From CAADGL01 sp964643885 (lineage in GTDB: Bacteria > Planctomycetota > Phycisphaerae > UBA1845 > Fen-1342): 64,000 nt of DNA. The position numbers were made by a program, and so were the translations under genes. Location of the stretch: contig CAZXUI010000010.1 in NCBI GenBank assembly GCA_964643885.1, positions 1 through 64,000 of the forward strand, written 5' to 3'. Within the stretch, counting starts at the first letter, position 1. Each line of letters starts with the position of its first letter. Below are positions 51,929 to 59,992 of this stretch, one piece after another. Below the pieces are notes generated by a model that was not told the origin of the DNA, did not search any database, and saw only the letters and a list, made by a program, of their open reading frames with translations.

Positions 51929-52396
51929 TCAGAAGGGGATGTTGTCGGAATCGGGCGGTCCTTCCTCGCGGACGGGCTCCATCGGCGGTCGCTCGCCGCC
52001 GCGGGTCGGCGCGGCGGCGCGGGCCGGCGCGTCGCCGCCCGAGCCGCCGGAGCCGCCGCCGCCTTCGCGCGAGCCGACGAAGGTGAAGTTCTCCACGACG
52101 ATCGCGTGCTTGGATCGCTTGGAGCCGTCCTGGGCCGTCCAGGTGTCGTACTTGAGGCGGCCCTCGATCAGTATCGGCCGGCCCTTGGTCATGTACTGGT
52201 TGATCGTCTCGCCGGCCCGGCCGAAGGCGGAGACGTCGACGAAGCAGGTGTCCTCACGCTGGTTGCCGTCGCGGTCGCGCCAGCGGTGGTTGACCGCCAG
52301 GCCGAACTCGCAGACCGCCATGTTGCTCGGCAGATAACGCAGCTCCGGATCACGTGTCAGGTTGCCGAGCAGAATCACCTTGTTGAAACTGGCCAT
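51929..52396 (-). CDS. ssb: Single-stranded DNA-binding protein
   Basis: A 155-residue SSB. The OB-fold domain covers residues 1-110: MASFNKVILLGNLTRDPELRYLP, GLAVNHRWRDRDGNQREDTCFVDV, RPILIEGRLKYDTW. A Gly/Ala/Pro-rich linker leads to the acidic C-terminal tip PDSDNIPF, which recruits replication and repair proteins; the usual tip is DDDIPF. It forms homotetramers on ssDNA. Between rpsF and rpsR as in many bacteria. Confidence 0.95.
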   Translation of the reverse strand: MASFNKVILLGNLTRDPELRYLPSNMAVCEFGLAVNHRWRDRDGNQREDTCFVDVSAFGRAGETINQYMTKGRPILIEGRLKYDTWTAQDGSKRSKHAIVVENFTFVGSREGGGGSGGSGGDAPARAAAPTRGGERPPMEPVREEGPPDSDNIPF

Positions 52397-52486
52397 GGCT
52401 CTGTCCTGTGAAAGCAGCGCGGGTCCGAATCCGCCGGCCGGCGCGACACCCCATCGGCTCGGACGGGCGGGAGACCCGGCGCGAAG

Positions 52487-53038
52487 TCAGTCGGTCCCTT
52501 CCTCGATCATTCCGGTCTCGGGTTTCTCCTCGCCGGCTGGGGACGATTCGTCGCGGGGATGGCGCTCGCGGCGCCCCTCGCGCCGGCCGCCGTCGCGATC
52601 GTCCCGCCGGCCGCCGTCGCGATCGTCCCGCCGGCCGCCGTCGCGGTCGTCCCGCCGGCCGCCGTCGCGGTCGTCGCGGCGCGACTCGCTGGAGAGCGGC
52701 TGGAGCGGCTTGTCGGGCGGCCAGGCCTTGAGCTCCTCGAGCTTTTCGGCGGTGATCGTGTCGTTGCGGAGCACGAGCACGCGCAGGATCGACTCGCTCA
52801 GGCGGGCGTCCCGCTCGAGGTCGCCGATCTTGTCCGGCGGGGCGTCGAAGTAGGTGAGCACGTACGTGCCGCGCTTGCGGCCGTTGATCTCGTAGGCGAG
52901 CTTGCGCTCGTCGAACTTGACGCAGACGTGCACCTGGGCGCCGATTCGCTCGGAGAGGCGGCGCACCTCACGCTCCACCGCGGGCCATTCGTACGCAACC
53001 GCGTTGTCGAACAGAAACATCCCTTCGTAACGCTTCAA
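52487..53038 (-). CDS. rpsF: Small ribosomal subunit protein bS6 with repeat-bearing C-terminal extension
   Basis: A 183-residue bS6. The core is residues 1-115 (MKRYEGMFLFDN, VCVKFDERKLAYEINGRKRGTYVLTYF, ESILRVLVLRND). After residue 115 comes a disordered tail with four exact RRDDRDGG octapeptides encoded by 24-bp tandem repeats (about 52586-52681), then RREGRRERHPRDES and an acidic end (EEKPETGMIEEGTD). Canonical bS6 has about 95-135 residues, so the tail adds about 60. It overlaps pth by 4 bp (ATGA), indicating coupled translation. Confidence 0.92.
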   Translation of the reverse strand: MKRYEGMFLFDNAVAYEWPAVEREVRRLSERIGAQVHVCVKFDERKLAYEINGRKRGTYVLTYFDAPPDKIGDLERDARLSESILRVLVLRNDTITAEKLEELKAWPPDKPLQPLSSESRRDDRDGGRRDDRDGGRRDDRDGGRRDDRDGGRREGRRERHPRDESSPAGEEKPETGMIEEGTD

Positions 53039-53670
53039 GACGACTCTCCTTGTGCCGCACCCGCCTCGGGCGGCTCCGGTTTTCGGCGCGGCGGCGGGCC
53101 ATCCGCACGCCGATTGAATCGATTCATGGCCGCGGTGAGGTCCTCACGCAGCCAGCACTCGACCGCATCCGCGGCCGTCCAGACCGCCTGCTCGGCGCTC
53201 TCGCGCTCGTCCGGGGCGAACGTGCCCAGAACGTGATCGACCGTGGCCGAGCGGTGCACCTTGCCGATGCCGACGCGGATGCGGGCGATCTCCTGCGATC
53301 CCATGTGCCGCAGCACGTCCTCCATTCCCTTCTGGCCGCCGGACGAGCCGCCCGCACGTATGCGGATCTGCCCGACCGGCAGGTCCACGTCGTCATACAC
53401 CACGAGCAGGTCGTCCAGGGCGACCTTGTAGAAGCGACACGCGGCAGCGACGCTGCGGCCGCTCAGGTTCATGTACGTCTGCGGCTTGAGCAGCAGCACC
53501 CGCTGGGAACCGACGGTCGCCTCGCCGAGCAGCGCCTCGAAGTGCCGGTCGAAGCGATCGACCGCCACGCCCCAGCGCCGCGCCAGCTCGTCGACGACGA
53601 CGAAGCCGACATTGTGCCGCGACCGGGCGTATCGCGGACCCGGGTTGCCCAAGCCGGCCACCAATTTCAC
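53035..53670 (-). CDS. pth: Peptidyl-tRNA hydrolase
   Basis: A 211-residue enzyme that releases peptidyl groups from prematurely dropped tRNAs. MKLVAGLGNPGPRYARSRHNVGF carries the conserved Asn and catalytic His (HNVGF, about residue 20). KPQTYMNLSGRSV, VVYDDVDLPVG (catalytic Asp) and GGQKGMEDVLRHMGSQEIARIRVGIG are canonical. The C-terminal 25 residues are a Pro/Arg-rich extension. It begins 5 bp after rplY and overlaps rpsF by 4 bp. Confidence 0.95.
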   Translation of the reverse strand: MKLVAGLGNPGPRYARSRHNVGFVVVDELARRWGVAVDRFDRHFEALLGEATVGSQRVLLLKPQTYMNLSGRSVAAACRFYKVALDDLLVVYDDVDLPVGQIRIRAGGSSGGQKGMEDVLRHMGSQEIARIRVGIGKVHRSATVDHVLGTFAPDERESAEQAVWTAADAVECWLREDLTAAMNRFNRRADGPPPRRKPEPPEAGAAQGESS

Positions 53671-53675
53671 GGCCG

Positions 53676-54320
53676 CTACTCACCCTCCGACTCTTCCTTG
53701 GCGACGCGGCCGATGACTTCCGGCTCGGCCGGCGCGGCCTCACCCTCGGGCGCGGCGGCGGGCGCGGCGGCGGCGACCTTCTTGAGCCGCACGGCGCAGA
53801 CGACGGTATCGGGTGAGTCCAAGGCCTTGACGCCGGGCGGCAGTTGCAGCTCGCCGACGTGCAGGGCCTGGCCGATGGCCAGGTCGGCGACGTTCACGCG
53901 GATGACGTCGGGTATCTCGAGCAGGCCGCACTCGATGTCGAGGTCGGTGATCAGGTGGTGCAGCTCGCCGCCCTCGCGCACGCCGATGGGCGTGCCCTTG
54001 AGCTCGATGGCGACCTTGACCTCGACGCGCTCCTCGGCGTCGACGCGCATCAGGTCGACGTGCAGGGCGTCCTTCTGAAGGTGGTCATACTGAACTTCCT
54101 TGATCAGGTAGCGCTCGCTGCGGGCGTCGAGCTTGACCTCGATCACGTGCGAGTGGTTTTCGAGGGCCAGGTCGAGATCGTGCCGCACGAGGGCGATCGT
54201 CTCGGGCGCCTCGCCGTGGCCGTATACGACCGCCGGAATGAGGCCGCGGCGGCGAAGCCGCTCGTTGGCGTGCCGCCCGCCGGGCTTTCGAACTTCTCCC
54301 TGAATCGTCGCGATCTGCAT
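53676..54320 (-). CDS. rplY: Large ribosomal subunit protein bL25 (Ctc type)
   Basis: A 214-residue bL25/Ctc protein binding 5S rRNA. The N-domain (residues about 1-95) has GEVRKPGGRHANERLRRRGLIPAVVYG, the C-terminal TL5-type domain has IELKGTPIGVREGGEL and IDVS-like ADLAIGQALHV, and the last 35 residues are an Ala/Glu-rich tail. Length is that of the long TL5 form (about 185-215). It lies 45 bp after prs in the glmU-prs-rplY-pth order. Confidence 0.93.
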   Translation of the reverse strand: MQIATIQGEVRKPGGRHANERLRRRGLIPAVVYGHGEAPETIALVRHDLDLALENHSHVIEVKLDARSERYLIKEVQYDHLQKDALHVDLMRVDAEERVEVKVAIELKGTPIGVREGGELHHLITDLDIECGLLEIPDVIRVNVADLAIGQALHVGELQLPPGVKALDSPDTVVCAVRLKKVAAAAPAAAPEGEAAPAEPEVIGRVAKEESEGE

Positions 54321-54365
54321 CGCTGCTGCTCCTTGACTGCTCGGGCCGCCTGGCCCGCTACTGGC

Positions 54366-55310
54366 TCACTTGATGAACAGGCTGCTCACCGACTCGTTGC
54401 GGTGAATCCGCCGGATCGCCTCACCCATCAGCTCGCTGACCGTCAGCACGGTCAGGTTCGGCAGCCGCCGGCGGGCCTCGTCGCTGAGCGGAATCGTGTC
54501 GCAGATGGCCAGGTGGTCGATCTGCGCCTCGGCCAGCCGCTCGACGGCCGGGCCGCAGAGCACGCCGTGCGTGGCCGTGACGATGACGCGCTTGGCGCCG
54601 CGCTCGCGCACCAGGCGGCAGGCCTGAACGACGGTGCCGGCGGTGGCGATGATGTCGTCGACCATCAGGACCGTCCGCCCCTTGACGTCGCCGATGATGT
54701 TGTAGCTGAGTGCCTCGGAGCCGCTCAGCCGGCGCTTGTCGATGATCGCCAGCTCGCCGCCGAGCCGCTCGGCATAGACACGGGCGCGCTTGGCGTTGCC
54801 GATATCGGGGCTGACGAGCGTGACCGGGCCGACGGCGAGCGACTCGAAGAAGGCGGTGATGACCGGCTCGGCGGAGAGATTGTCCACCGGAATGTCGAAG
54901 AAACCCTGAATCTGGGCGGCGTGCAGGTCGAGCGTGAGCACGCGGCTGGCGCCCGCGACGGTCATCAGATTCGCGACCAGCTTGGCGGTGATGGGCACGC
55001 GGCCCTCGTCCTTGCGATCCTGGCGGGCGTAGCCGAAATAGGGCATCACCACGGTGATGCGCTTGGCGCTGGCCCGCTTGAGGCAGTCGATGTAGATCAG
55101 CAGCTCCATCAGGTTCTCGTTGCCGGGGTGACACGTGCTCTGCACGACGAACGTGTCGCGGCCGCGGACATCCTCATAGAGCTTCAGCGAAATCTCGCCG
55201 TCGGGGAAATTCTCGAGCTGAACGCCGCCCAGCTCGATGCCGAGGTAATTGACGATCCGCTCCGCCAGGCGCGGGTTGCTGCGGCCGGAGAAGACGCGCA
55301 GGTCTTTCAT
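54366..55310 (-). CDS. prs: Ribose-phosphate pyrophosphokinase
   Basis: A 314-residue class I PRPP synthetase, which makes PRPP from ribose 5-phosphate and ATP for nucleotide, His, Trp and NAD synthesis. ENFPDGEISLKLYEDVRGRD and STCHPGNENLMELLIYID are near residues 33-70; the flexible catalytic loop region is FGYARQDRKDEGR, and the PRPP-binding loop is VLMVDDIIATAGTV (about 216). The start at 55310 matches the family N-terminus (MKDLRVFSGRSNPRLA) and overlaps the glmU stop by 4 bp (ATGA). Confidence 0.95.
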   Translation of the reverse strand: MKDLRVFSGRSNPRLAERIVNYLGIELGGVQLENFPDGEISLKLYEDVRGRDTFVVQSTCHPGNENLMELLIYIDCLKRASAKRITVVMPYFGYARQDRKDEGRVPITAKLVANLMTVAGASRVLTLDLHAAQIQGFFDIPVDNLSAEPVITAFFESLAVGPVTLVSPDIGNAKRARVYAERLGGELAIIDKRRLSGSEALSYNIIGDVKGRTVLMVDDIIATAGTVVQACRLVRERGAKRVIVTATHGVLCGPAVERLAEAQIDHLAICDTIPLSDEARRRLPNLTVLTVSELMGEAIRRIHRNESVSSLFIK

Positions 55311-56269
55311 TGGCCACCTCCACGGGACCCGGTGAACGAGCCGCCGTCCGGAATGATCATCCCCTCGGGAACGTTGGCGAAGGGCCCGATGACGCAGCCG
55401 CAACCGACGCGCGCGGCGCCGGCGACGCGCACGAAGGGGTGCACGACGGTGTCCTGGCCGATGCGGGCGCGGGCGTCGATCCAGGTCGTGGCGGGGTCGA
55501 TCAGCGTGACGCCGGCGTCCATGAGGGCGGTGTTGATGCGGTCGCGCATGACGGCGCTGACGAGGGCCAGGTCGCGGCGCGAGTTGATGCTGAAGACGTC
55601 CTCGGGCGGGACGGCGGTCAGCGCCAGCACCTTGCGGCCGTCGCGGATCAGAACCTCGAGCGTGTCGGTCAGGTAATACTCGCCCTTGGCGTTGTCGGGG
55701 CGGATGCGATCCAGCGCGGCGAAGAGGTCGGCCACGCGGAAGCAGTAGTAGCTGGGGTTGACCTCGGCGATCTGCCGCTGGTCGGGCGAGCAGTCGCGCT
55801 CCTCGACGATCCGGGCGAGATTGCCGGTCGCATCACGCAGGATGCGGCCGTAGCCGGTCGGGTCCGGCAGGATGGCGGTTGCCAGCGTGGCGGCCGCGTG
55901 CTCCTCGAGATGCCGGCCGAGGACCTGCCTGAGGGTTTCGGCGCGGATGAGCGGCCCGTCGCCGCAGAGGACGAGAGCGTGCTCGAAGCGGCCGGCGACC
56001 TGCTCGCGGGCCATCATGACGGCGTGGCCGGTGCCCTTCTGGTCGCTCTGCTCGACCCAGCAGATGCCGTCATCGCCGCGAAAGGCGTCCTGCACCTGCT
56101 GCTTCTCGTATCCGACGACGACGAAGCACTGGTCGACGCTGGCGGCGCGGCAGGCATCGAGCACGTAGGCCAGCATCGGCCGGCCGCAGACTTCGTGCAG
56201 GACCTTGGGCCGCTGCGTCTTGAGACGGGTGCCCTGCCCGGCCGCCAGGATGATCGCACAAGGCTTCAA
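55307..56269 (-). CDS. glmU: Short-form GlmU: UDP-N-acetylglucosamine pyrophosphorylase domain with a truncated beta-helix
   Basis: A 320-residue protein corresponding to the N-terminal uridylyltransferase of GlmU, which makes UDP-GlcNAc. IILAAGQGTRLKTQRPKVLHEVCGRPML carries the UTP-binding loop; QKGTGHA and LVLCGDGPLI follow. After residue 250 only two or three hexapeptide (LbH) turns remain (ARIGQDTVVHPFVRVAGAARVGCGCVIGPFA) before a stop at PDGGSFTGSRGG. Full GlmU has about 450 residues, so the acetyltransferase active site is missing. Either GlcN-1-P acetylation is done elsewhere or this is a dedicated pyrophosphorylase. Overlaps prs by 4 bp. Confidence 0.88.
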   Translation of the reverse strand: MKPCAIILAAGQGTRLKTQRPKVLHEVCGRPMLAYVLDACRAASVDQCFVVVGYEKQQVQDAFRGDDGICWVEQSDQKGTGHAVMMAREQVAGRFEHALVLCGDGPLIRAETLRQVLGRHLEEHAAATLATAILPDPTGYGRILRDATGNLARIVEERDCSPDQRQIAEVNPSYYCFRVADLFAALDRIRPDNAKGEYYLTDTLEVLIRDGRKVLALTAVPPEDVFSINSRRDLALVSAVMRDRINTALMDAGVTLIDPATTWIDARARIGQDTVVHPFVRVAGAARVGCGCVIGPFANVPEGMIIPDGGSFTGSRGGGQ

Positions 56270-56396
56270 GCGCTACGTTCCTCGGTTCGCCCGGAAGCAG
56301 TGTTTCGGCGGCGGCCGCGCCGGCCGGCGGGCCGGGTCGACCGGGCCCGGGCGAGCCGGGGCCGGCCGCGCACGTTCGGGTCTGGTCGCTGAGAAG

Positions 56397-56467
56397 CTAC
56401 CCGGCCAGGACTCGAACCTGGACAGTCAGGACCAAAACCTGAAGTGCTACCATTACACCACCGGGTA
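56397..56467 (-). tRNA. tRNA-Gln (anticodon TTG)
   Basis: Read on the minus strand, TACCCGG (56467-56461) pairs with CCGGGTA (56404-56398), discriminator G at 56397. The D-arm is GGTGGTGTAATGGTAGC. The anticodon stem is TCAGG/CCTGA around the loop TTTTGGT, giving anticodon TTG at positions 34-36 (reads CAA, Gln). The T-arm is CCAGGTTCGAGTCCTGG. U1-A72, as here, is typical of tRNA-Gln. CCA is not encoded. It lies upstream of glmU on the same strand. Confidence 0.9.
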
Positions 56468-57099
56468 ATCGGGTTGCGCAGTGGCGCGCATTATCGCCCG
56501 CTTCGCCACGGATTTCGTGCAAAGAGGTCGCGGTCGCGGACCCGCTCGGAGGCCTGAGCACCCTGCCGCGAAGCCAGGATGCCCATTGTGGACCCGCGTC
56601 CACGCGCCCCGTGCGAGCGGGCAACTGCCGGCCGTGGCGAAGGCCGGACCCAGGAGATTACGCGGGCGGTGGGGCCGTGTCAACCGTTCGCGGGGCGGGC
56701 TTTCTCGTGCGGGGCGGGCGTTCGCGCGCGGAGCAAGCTCTCTCGGGAAGTGTGGCACCGACGGGTGGCATGCTCTCGCCGCAGGCGTGAGCATGCTGAG
56801 AAACCCGCCCCGCGGTGGGCGGGAGGCTGGGCGAGTTCCGGGGGCCCTTCGTGGCGGGGTGCGATCATCACCCGCGTCGACGAGTCCTGCCGCACGCTTT
56901 CAGCGTGCGATGCGTTATGGCGCACGTGACCCAGGGCGGCGCTCGCTGCGCTCGGTGCGGGCCTCCCGAGCATCGTCGCTGCCGGGGGGCACGGCAAAGC
57001 GCGATCATAAGCTCGACAAAGAACATTCGGCCCGTCGCCCCTTTGAACCGCCGGCCGACTGTCGGCGTGTGGCGAGCCGCACCCTCCGCGCCCAAGCCT
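56468..57099. other. 632-bp intergenic region with short G+C-rich repeats
   Basis: Open frames here are long only because stop codons are rare, and none has family character or a ribosome site. TGCCGCACGCTTTCAGCGTGCGATGC (56889-56914) is a hairpin (GCACGC/GCGTGC). GAAACCCGCCCCGCGGTGGGCGGGAGG (about 56801-56827) is another. GACCCAGGGCGGCGCTCGCTGCGCTCG (56929-56955) includes CGCTCGCTGCGCTCG-type self-complementarity. The base composition begins to fall towards the cassette at 57.1 kb. It probably marks the boundary between the conserved cluster and that cassette. Confidence 0.4.
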
Positions 57100-57585
57100 T
57101 CATCTTTGCCCATCAGGTTTCGGCGACACAGGCCAGCAGAATAAACCCGCACAAGCGCAGCCCATCATTGCTAGGGAGACGCCCAAAAGAGTCACATGCA
57201 CCGGCCAACCATCGAACGTGAGTCGCGATCCCAGGCACCCGCAGGGCACGACTGTGCCGCTGATCAATGCCAAGCCATGCAGCGTCGCAAAACTCCCCGC
57301 AAGAAAGAATGTCAGCAAGAATGCGGCTGGTACGACCACTCGACCGGCTAGGCAAATGGCCATCAGCAATTCCATGCCTGGGATCCCGTACTGAAGCGGC
57401 GCAATCAGCGACTCCGGCAGCAGCCCCAGGGACTCCAGCAGCTTGCCGAACTCAGCCGGCGCTAGCAGTTTTCCCCCCGCCGACAATGCAAGTACGGCAG
57501 CGATGAGCCAACGACAGATCGCACCCAGCCATCTCCCGTGGCGGCGCGTCGCCTGTGTTACCTGACTGCCAACCACCGCTTCCAT
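57100..57585 (-). CDS. MauE/DoxX-family redox-associated membrane protein
   Basis: About 161 residues from ATG 57585 (a GTG at 57591 would add two). Four membrane segments: AICRWLIAAVLALSAGGKLL, LMAICLAGRVVVPAAFLLTF, FATLHGLALISG and VTLLGVSLAMMGCACAGLF. The hallmark VVPCGCLGSRLTFD (about 112-125) carries the Cys-x-Cys pair that MauE-type proteins use with periplasmic thioredoxin-like partners in disulfide formation. It overlaps the upstream exported-protein gene by 28 bp, so the two are translationally linked. No MauD/TlpA gene is adjacent. The last gene of the lower-G+C minus-strand cassette. Confidence 0.78.
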   Translation of the reverse strand: MEAVVGSQVTQATRRHGRWLGAICRWLIAAVLALSAGGKLLAPAEFGKLLESLGLLPESLIAPLQYGIPGMELLMAICLAGRVVVPAAFLLTFFLAGSFATLHGLALISGTVVPCGCLGSRLTFDGWPVHVTLLGVSLAMMGCACAGLFCWPVSPKPDGQR

Positions 57586-58685
57586 AGCCACAACCCCAAA
57601 ACGGTGAGCGTTGCCACCGCTGAACCGCCGAGCATCCAGCCCAGCCAGTCTTTACGTCGTGCAATCTTTTCCAGACTCGCTTGTTGGTCGTGACGCGCTT
57701 GCGCGAGCATTCGCCGCTCCGCCTCAAGCTGTTCACGAGTGATCCGCCGGTCGCGCAAGACGCGTCCCGCCCCGTCGACACGCCGGTCGATTCCGCGATT
57801 GACGTCTGTAATGTCAACTTTCGTCTTTGGAACTGCGATGACCAGTTCTTCGCGCCGCATCTCCGGTCTGGATTCGTACTTGTCGGCGCGGAAGTGGCAG
57901 ACCATCCAGTTGTTGGACTTGAGGGCCGTGTTCTTTACGGCCAGGACCGCTTCCGAGATTCCCCACGTGTCGCCCACAGGTCGCGTCTCGACTGCTCGCA
58001 TCTCCCACAATATCTTGCCCCCGCCGCCCGGAACGTCCACTTCAGCCTGCAATCTGCGCGGCAGCAACCCGTGCACCCGATCGAGTTCCGCGGTCACCCG
58101 CCAATCCGCGCTCGGCGCTTCTGCAAACTGTGGCACACCGTCGCCAGTGAGCACAACAGTCTCCGCGGACTGCGATGTTACTCGCATATGGCCGCCACGC
58201 ACTAGTTCGAAGAGATCCTGCTGAATGTCGAACACCTGATACAGTTCGACCGGCGTTACGAACGGGATCGGCCCGCCCACGGCGAATCGTGCTTTGTCAA
58301 TCGTGACATCCCAGTAGCCATCCTCTCGGACCGCAACGGTTGTGGACTCGCCTTCAAACCAGCTTCTGTGTTGTTCACGCTCAGGGAAGCCTGCCCCGGT
58401 TGCTCGAAACCTCATGTGCGGGCGCAAGATCCACATCTCGTAGTGGGTTCGCTGCACCTGGTCCGCGCGAATCGCGCGCCAATTCTCCCGCTCGAAGGGG
58501 TCCTTAAGCAAATCGCAGTGATAGAGCGTCCAGTCAAACTCGACATAGACACTCCTGAGCGCTGCCTCCCGCGCCAGGAACTGCTCAATCACTTCTTCGC
58601 CGCGGACAGCCGCTGTCGTGGTAAACACGACGACGAGCAGTGTTCGAAGCGGCACAAACGGCTTCCGCAGCACGAGGTCCAGCAT
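57558..58685 (-). CDS. Exported protein of unknown function with C-terminal membrane anchor
   Basis: About 375 residues from ATG 58685, which yields a signal-like N-terminus (VPLRTLLVVVFTTTAAVRGEE); upstream ATGs at 58733 and 58760 lack ribosome sites. The mature part (about 30-280) is beta-rich with HYEMWILRPHMRFRATG and SADWRVTAELDRVHGLLPRRLQAE, reminiscent of LolA/outer-membrane-lipoprotein-sorting folds, although I cannot confirm that. A coiled coil follows (REQLEAERRMLAQARHDQQASLEKIARRKD) and then a C-terminal membrane helix (LGWMLGGSAVATLTVLGLWLW) and a short basic tail. It overlaps the MauE gene by 28 bp. Confidence 0.6.
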   Translation of the reverse strand: MLDLVLRKPFVPLRTLLVVVFTTTAAVRGEEVIEQFLAREAALRSVYVEFDWTLYHCDLLKDPFERENWRAIRADQVQRTHYEMWILRPHMRFRATGAGFPEREQHRSWFEGESTTVAVREDGYWDVTIDKARFAVGGPIPFVTPVELYQVFDIQQDLFELVRGGHMRVTSQSAETVVLTGDGVPQFAEAPSADWRVTAELDRVHGLLPRRLQAEVDVPGGGGKILWEMRAVETRPVGDTWGISEAVLAVKNTALKSNNWMVCHFRADKYESRPEMRREELVIAVPKTKVDITDVNRGIDRRVDGAGRVLRDRRITREQLEAERRMLAQARHDQQASLEKIARRKDWLGWMLGGSAVATLTVLGLWLWKRWLAVR

Positions 58686-58817
58686 GTTGCTACAACCTAC
58701 TGCATCGGGCAGTGTCGGATCCGCGGGTTTCATGTCGAAGCACCATCGCATCGAAACCACTCACGCTCCGCGGAAACCGTTTCTTGATGCGTCGGAATTC
58801 ACGGATAGGAGTCGTCA

Positions 58818-59168
58818 TTATGGCGGTGGTGGCGGCGGCAACGTGCACTTCGCTTGGTAGCAGTTCGTCTGTCCGTCGTTGAAGCCAGTACAGTAGTTGT
58901 TGATGCAAGTTCCCGAGTACTGGTTTCCACAATTGACATCTCCCGTAGAGTCACACGTTTCGTGCAGCATGACCACACAGAAGGGCATCTTGAGATTGCT
59001 ATTGCACCACGTGCAAGCACCATCTCCCAGACATAACTGGCTTACTTCCGAACACTGCTTTCCGCCTACACACAGCGCGTTCCCGATCACTGCGCCATAG
59101 GCCCAGTTCGCGAGCGCACTAGCGCCGGCGATCACGGCGACAACCAGCAACGCTTGGAGTCGCAACAT
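58818..59168 (-). CDS. Small secreted cysteine-rich protein
   Basis: 116 residues from ATG 59168, with AAGGAG 7 bp upstream; a TTG at 59174 would add two residues. The signal peptide is LQALLVVAVIAGASALANWAYG. The mature peptide (about 90 residues) contains twelve cysteines in patterns such as CVGGKQC, CLGDGACTWC, CDSTGDVNCGNQYSGTC and CYQAKC, and ends in six prolines. The even number and spacing suggest six disulfides or metal binding. No family is recognised. The gene is in the lower-G+C cassette with a MauE-type disulfide protein downstream, which may provide its oxidation. Not reported by usual length filters in some annotations. Confidence 0.65.
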   Translation of the reverse strand: MLRLQALLVVAVIAGASALANWAYGAVIGNALCVGGKQCSEVSQLCLGDGACTWCNSNLKMPFCVVMLHETCDSTGDVNCGNQYSGTCINNYCTGFNDGQTNCYQAKCTLPPPPPP

Positions 59169-59296
59169 CTCCAAACTCCTTTCATGACGAAACTACACGC
59201 ACCCAGCAAAGCCTGACCGGGTCTTACGGACCCGTCGAGCCCACGAGAACACACCAGACCGGGGCGAACAATGGAGGGGCCCCGCGAGCACGTGCG

Positions 59297-59992
59297 TTAC
59301 TCCCACCATCTCCGCCCCGAGTAATAGAGCAATCCTGCCTCCTGCGGATACCCGATCCCCGCATGGGCGTCGGCGAAAAGGACACCATATTGTCCGTGGT
59401 GGGGTCCGAGAATGTCCAGAGACATCGGGTGCACGATCTCGATGTCGTCCCTCGCCCAGCCCGCCACATTTTCGTCAGAGAGATCGCCTATCCGCGGTTC
59501 GACGGCATGCGCGTACGGCCACGGTGGCTCAATCATGTCGGCCTGAACATCATGTGCTAGCACCAGCTTCGATGGTTCCTTCCAAAATCGCGGCCCCACG
59601 AGATACACAGGCCCGCCTGATTTCGCGTACGACGTATCAAGTCCGAGCGCCCTAGCATTTCCGACGAATGGCGTCCGCTGCGCCGGACAGCTCCAGATGG
59701 TGCCGGCCCCACCCGGCACGCCCGCCCACGTACCGGTCCGAATGTCCCAGCCGATCTGAGGTTCGCGATCCCAGTAGTAGTCGAAATCGCGCACGCACGG
59801 GGCAACCGTGTCCTTGTGCTCGCCCAGAAAGGAGTAAATCAGGACGCCGACCTGGTGCAGGTTGCCCGCACACTTGGCTCCGACGCTGCGCTGGTGAGCC
59901 GATAGAAGCGAGGGCACGATCGAGGCGATCAGCAGCCCGATCACGGCCACAACGACCAGCATCTCGATCAGCGTAGATGCGCGCCGCCGCAT
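59297..59992 (-). CDS. Prepilin-like secreted protein (type IV pilin/pseudopilin N-terminus)
   Basis: 231 residues from ATG 59992. RRRASTLIEMLVVVAVIGLLIASIVPSLLSA is a class III (prepilin) signal: basic leader, cleavage before STLIEM with Ala where Gly is usual, Glu at +5, then a hydrophobic helix. The globular part is about 200 residues with SVGAKCAGNLHQVG (near residue 40), WSCPAQRTPFVGN and a C-terminal LFADAHAGIGYP, matching planctomycete DUF1559-type prepilins that end with a His/Asp motif. First gene of the cassette; no pilus or T2SS machinery gene is in the window, so the exporter is encoded elsewhere. Confidence 0.82.
   Translation of the reverse strand: MRRRASTLIEMLVVVAVIGLLIASIVPSLLSAHQRSVGAKCAGNLHQVGVLIYSFLGEHKDTVAPCVRDFDYYWDREPQIGWDIRTGTWAGVPGGAGTIWSCPAQRTPFVGNARALGLDTSYAKSGGPVYLVGPRFWKEPSKLVLAHDVQADMIEPPWPYAHAVEPRIGDLSDENVAGWARDDIEIVHPMSLDILGPHHGQYGVLFADAHAGIGYPQEAGLLYYSGRRWWE

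Noticed and set aside
56481..57221. 246-residue open frame after tRNA-Gln
   Set aside because: No ribosome site, no hydrophobic or domain pattern, contains short repeats, and overlaps the start of the MauE gene region on the other strand.
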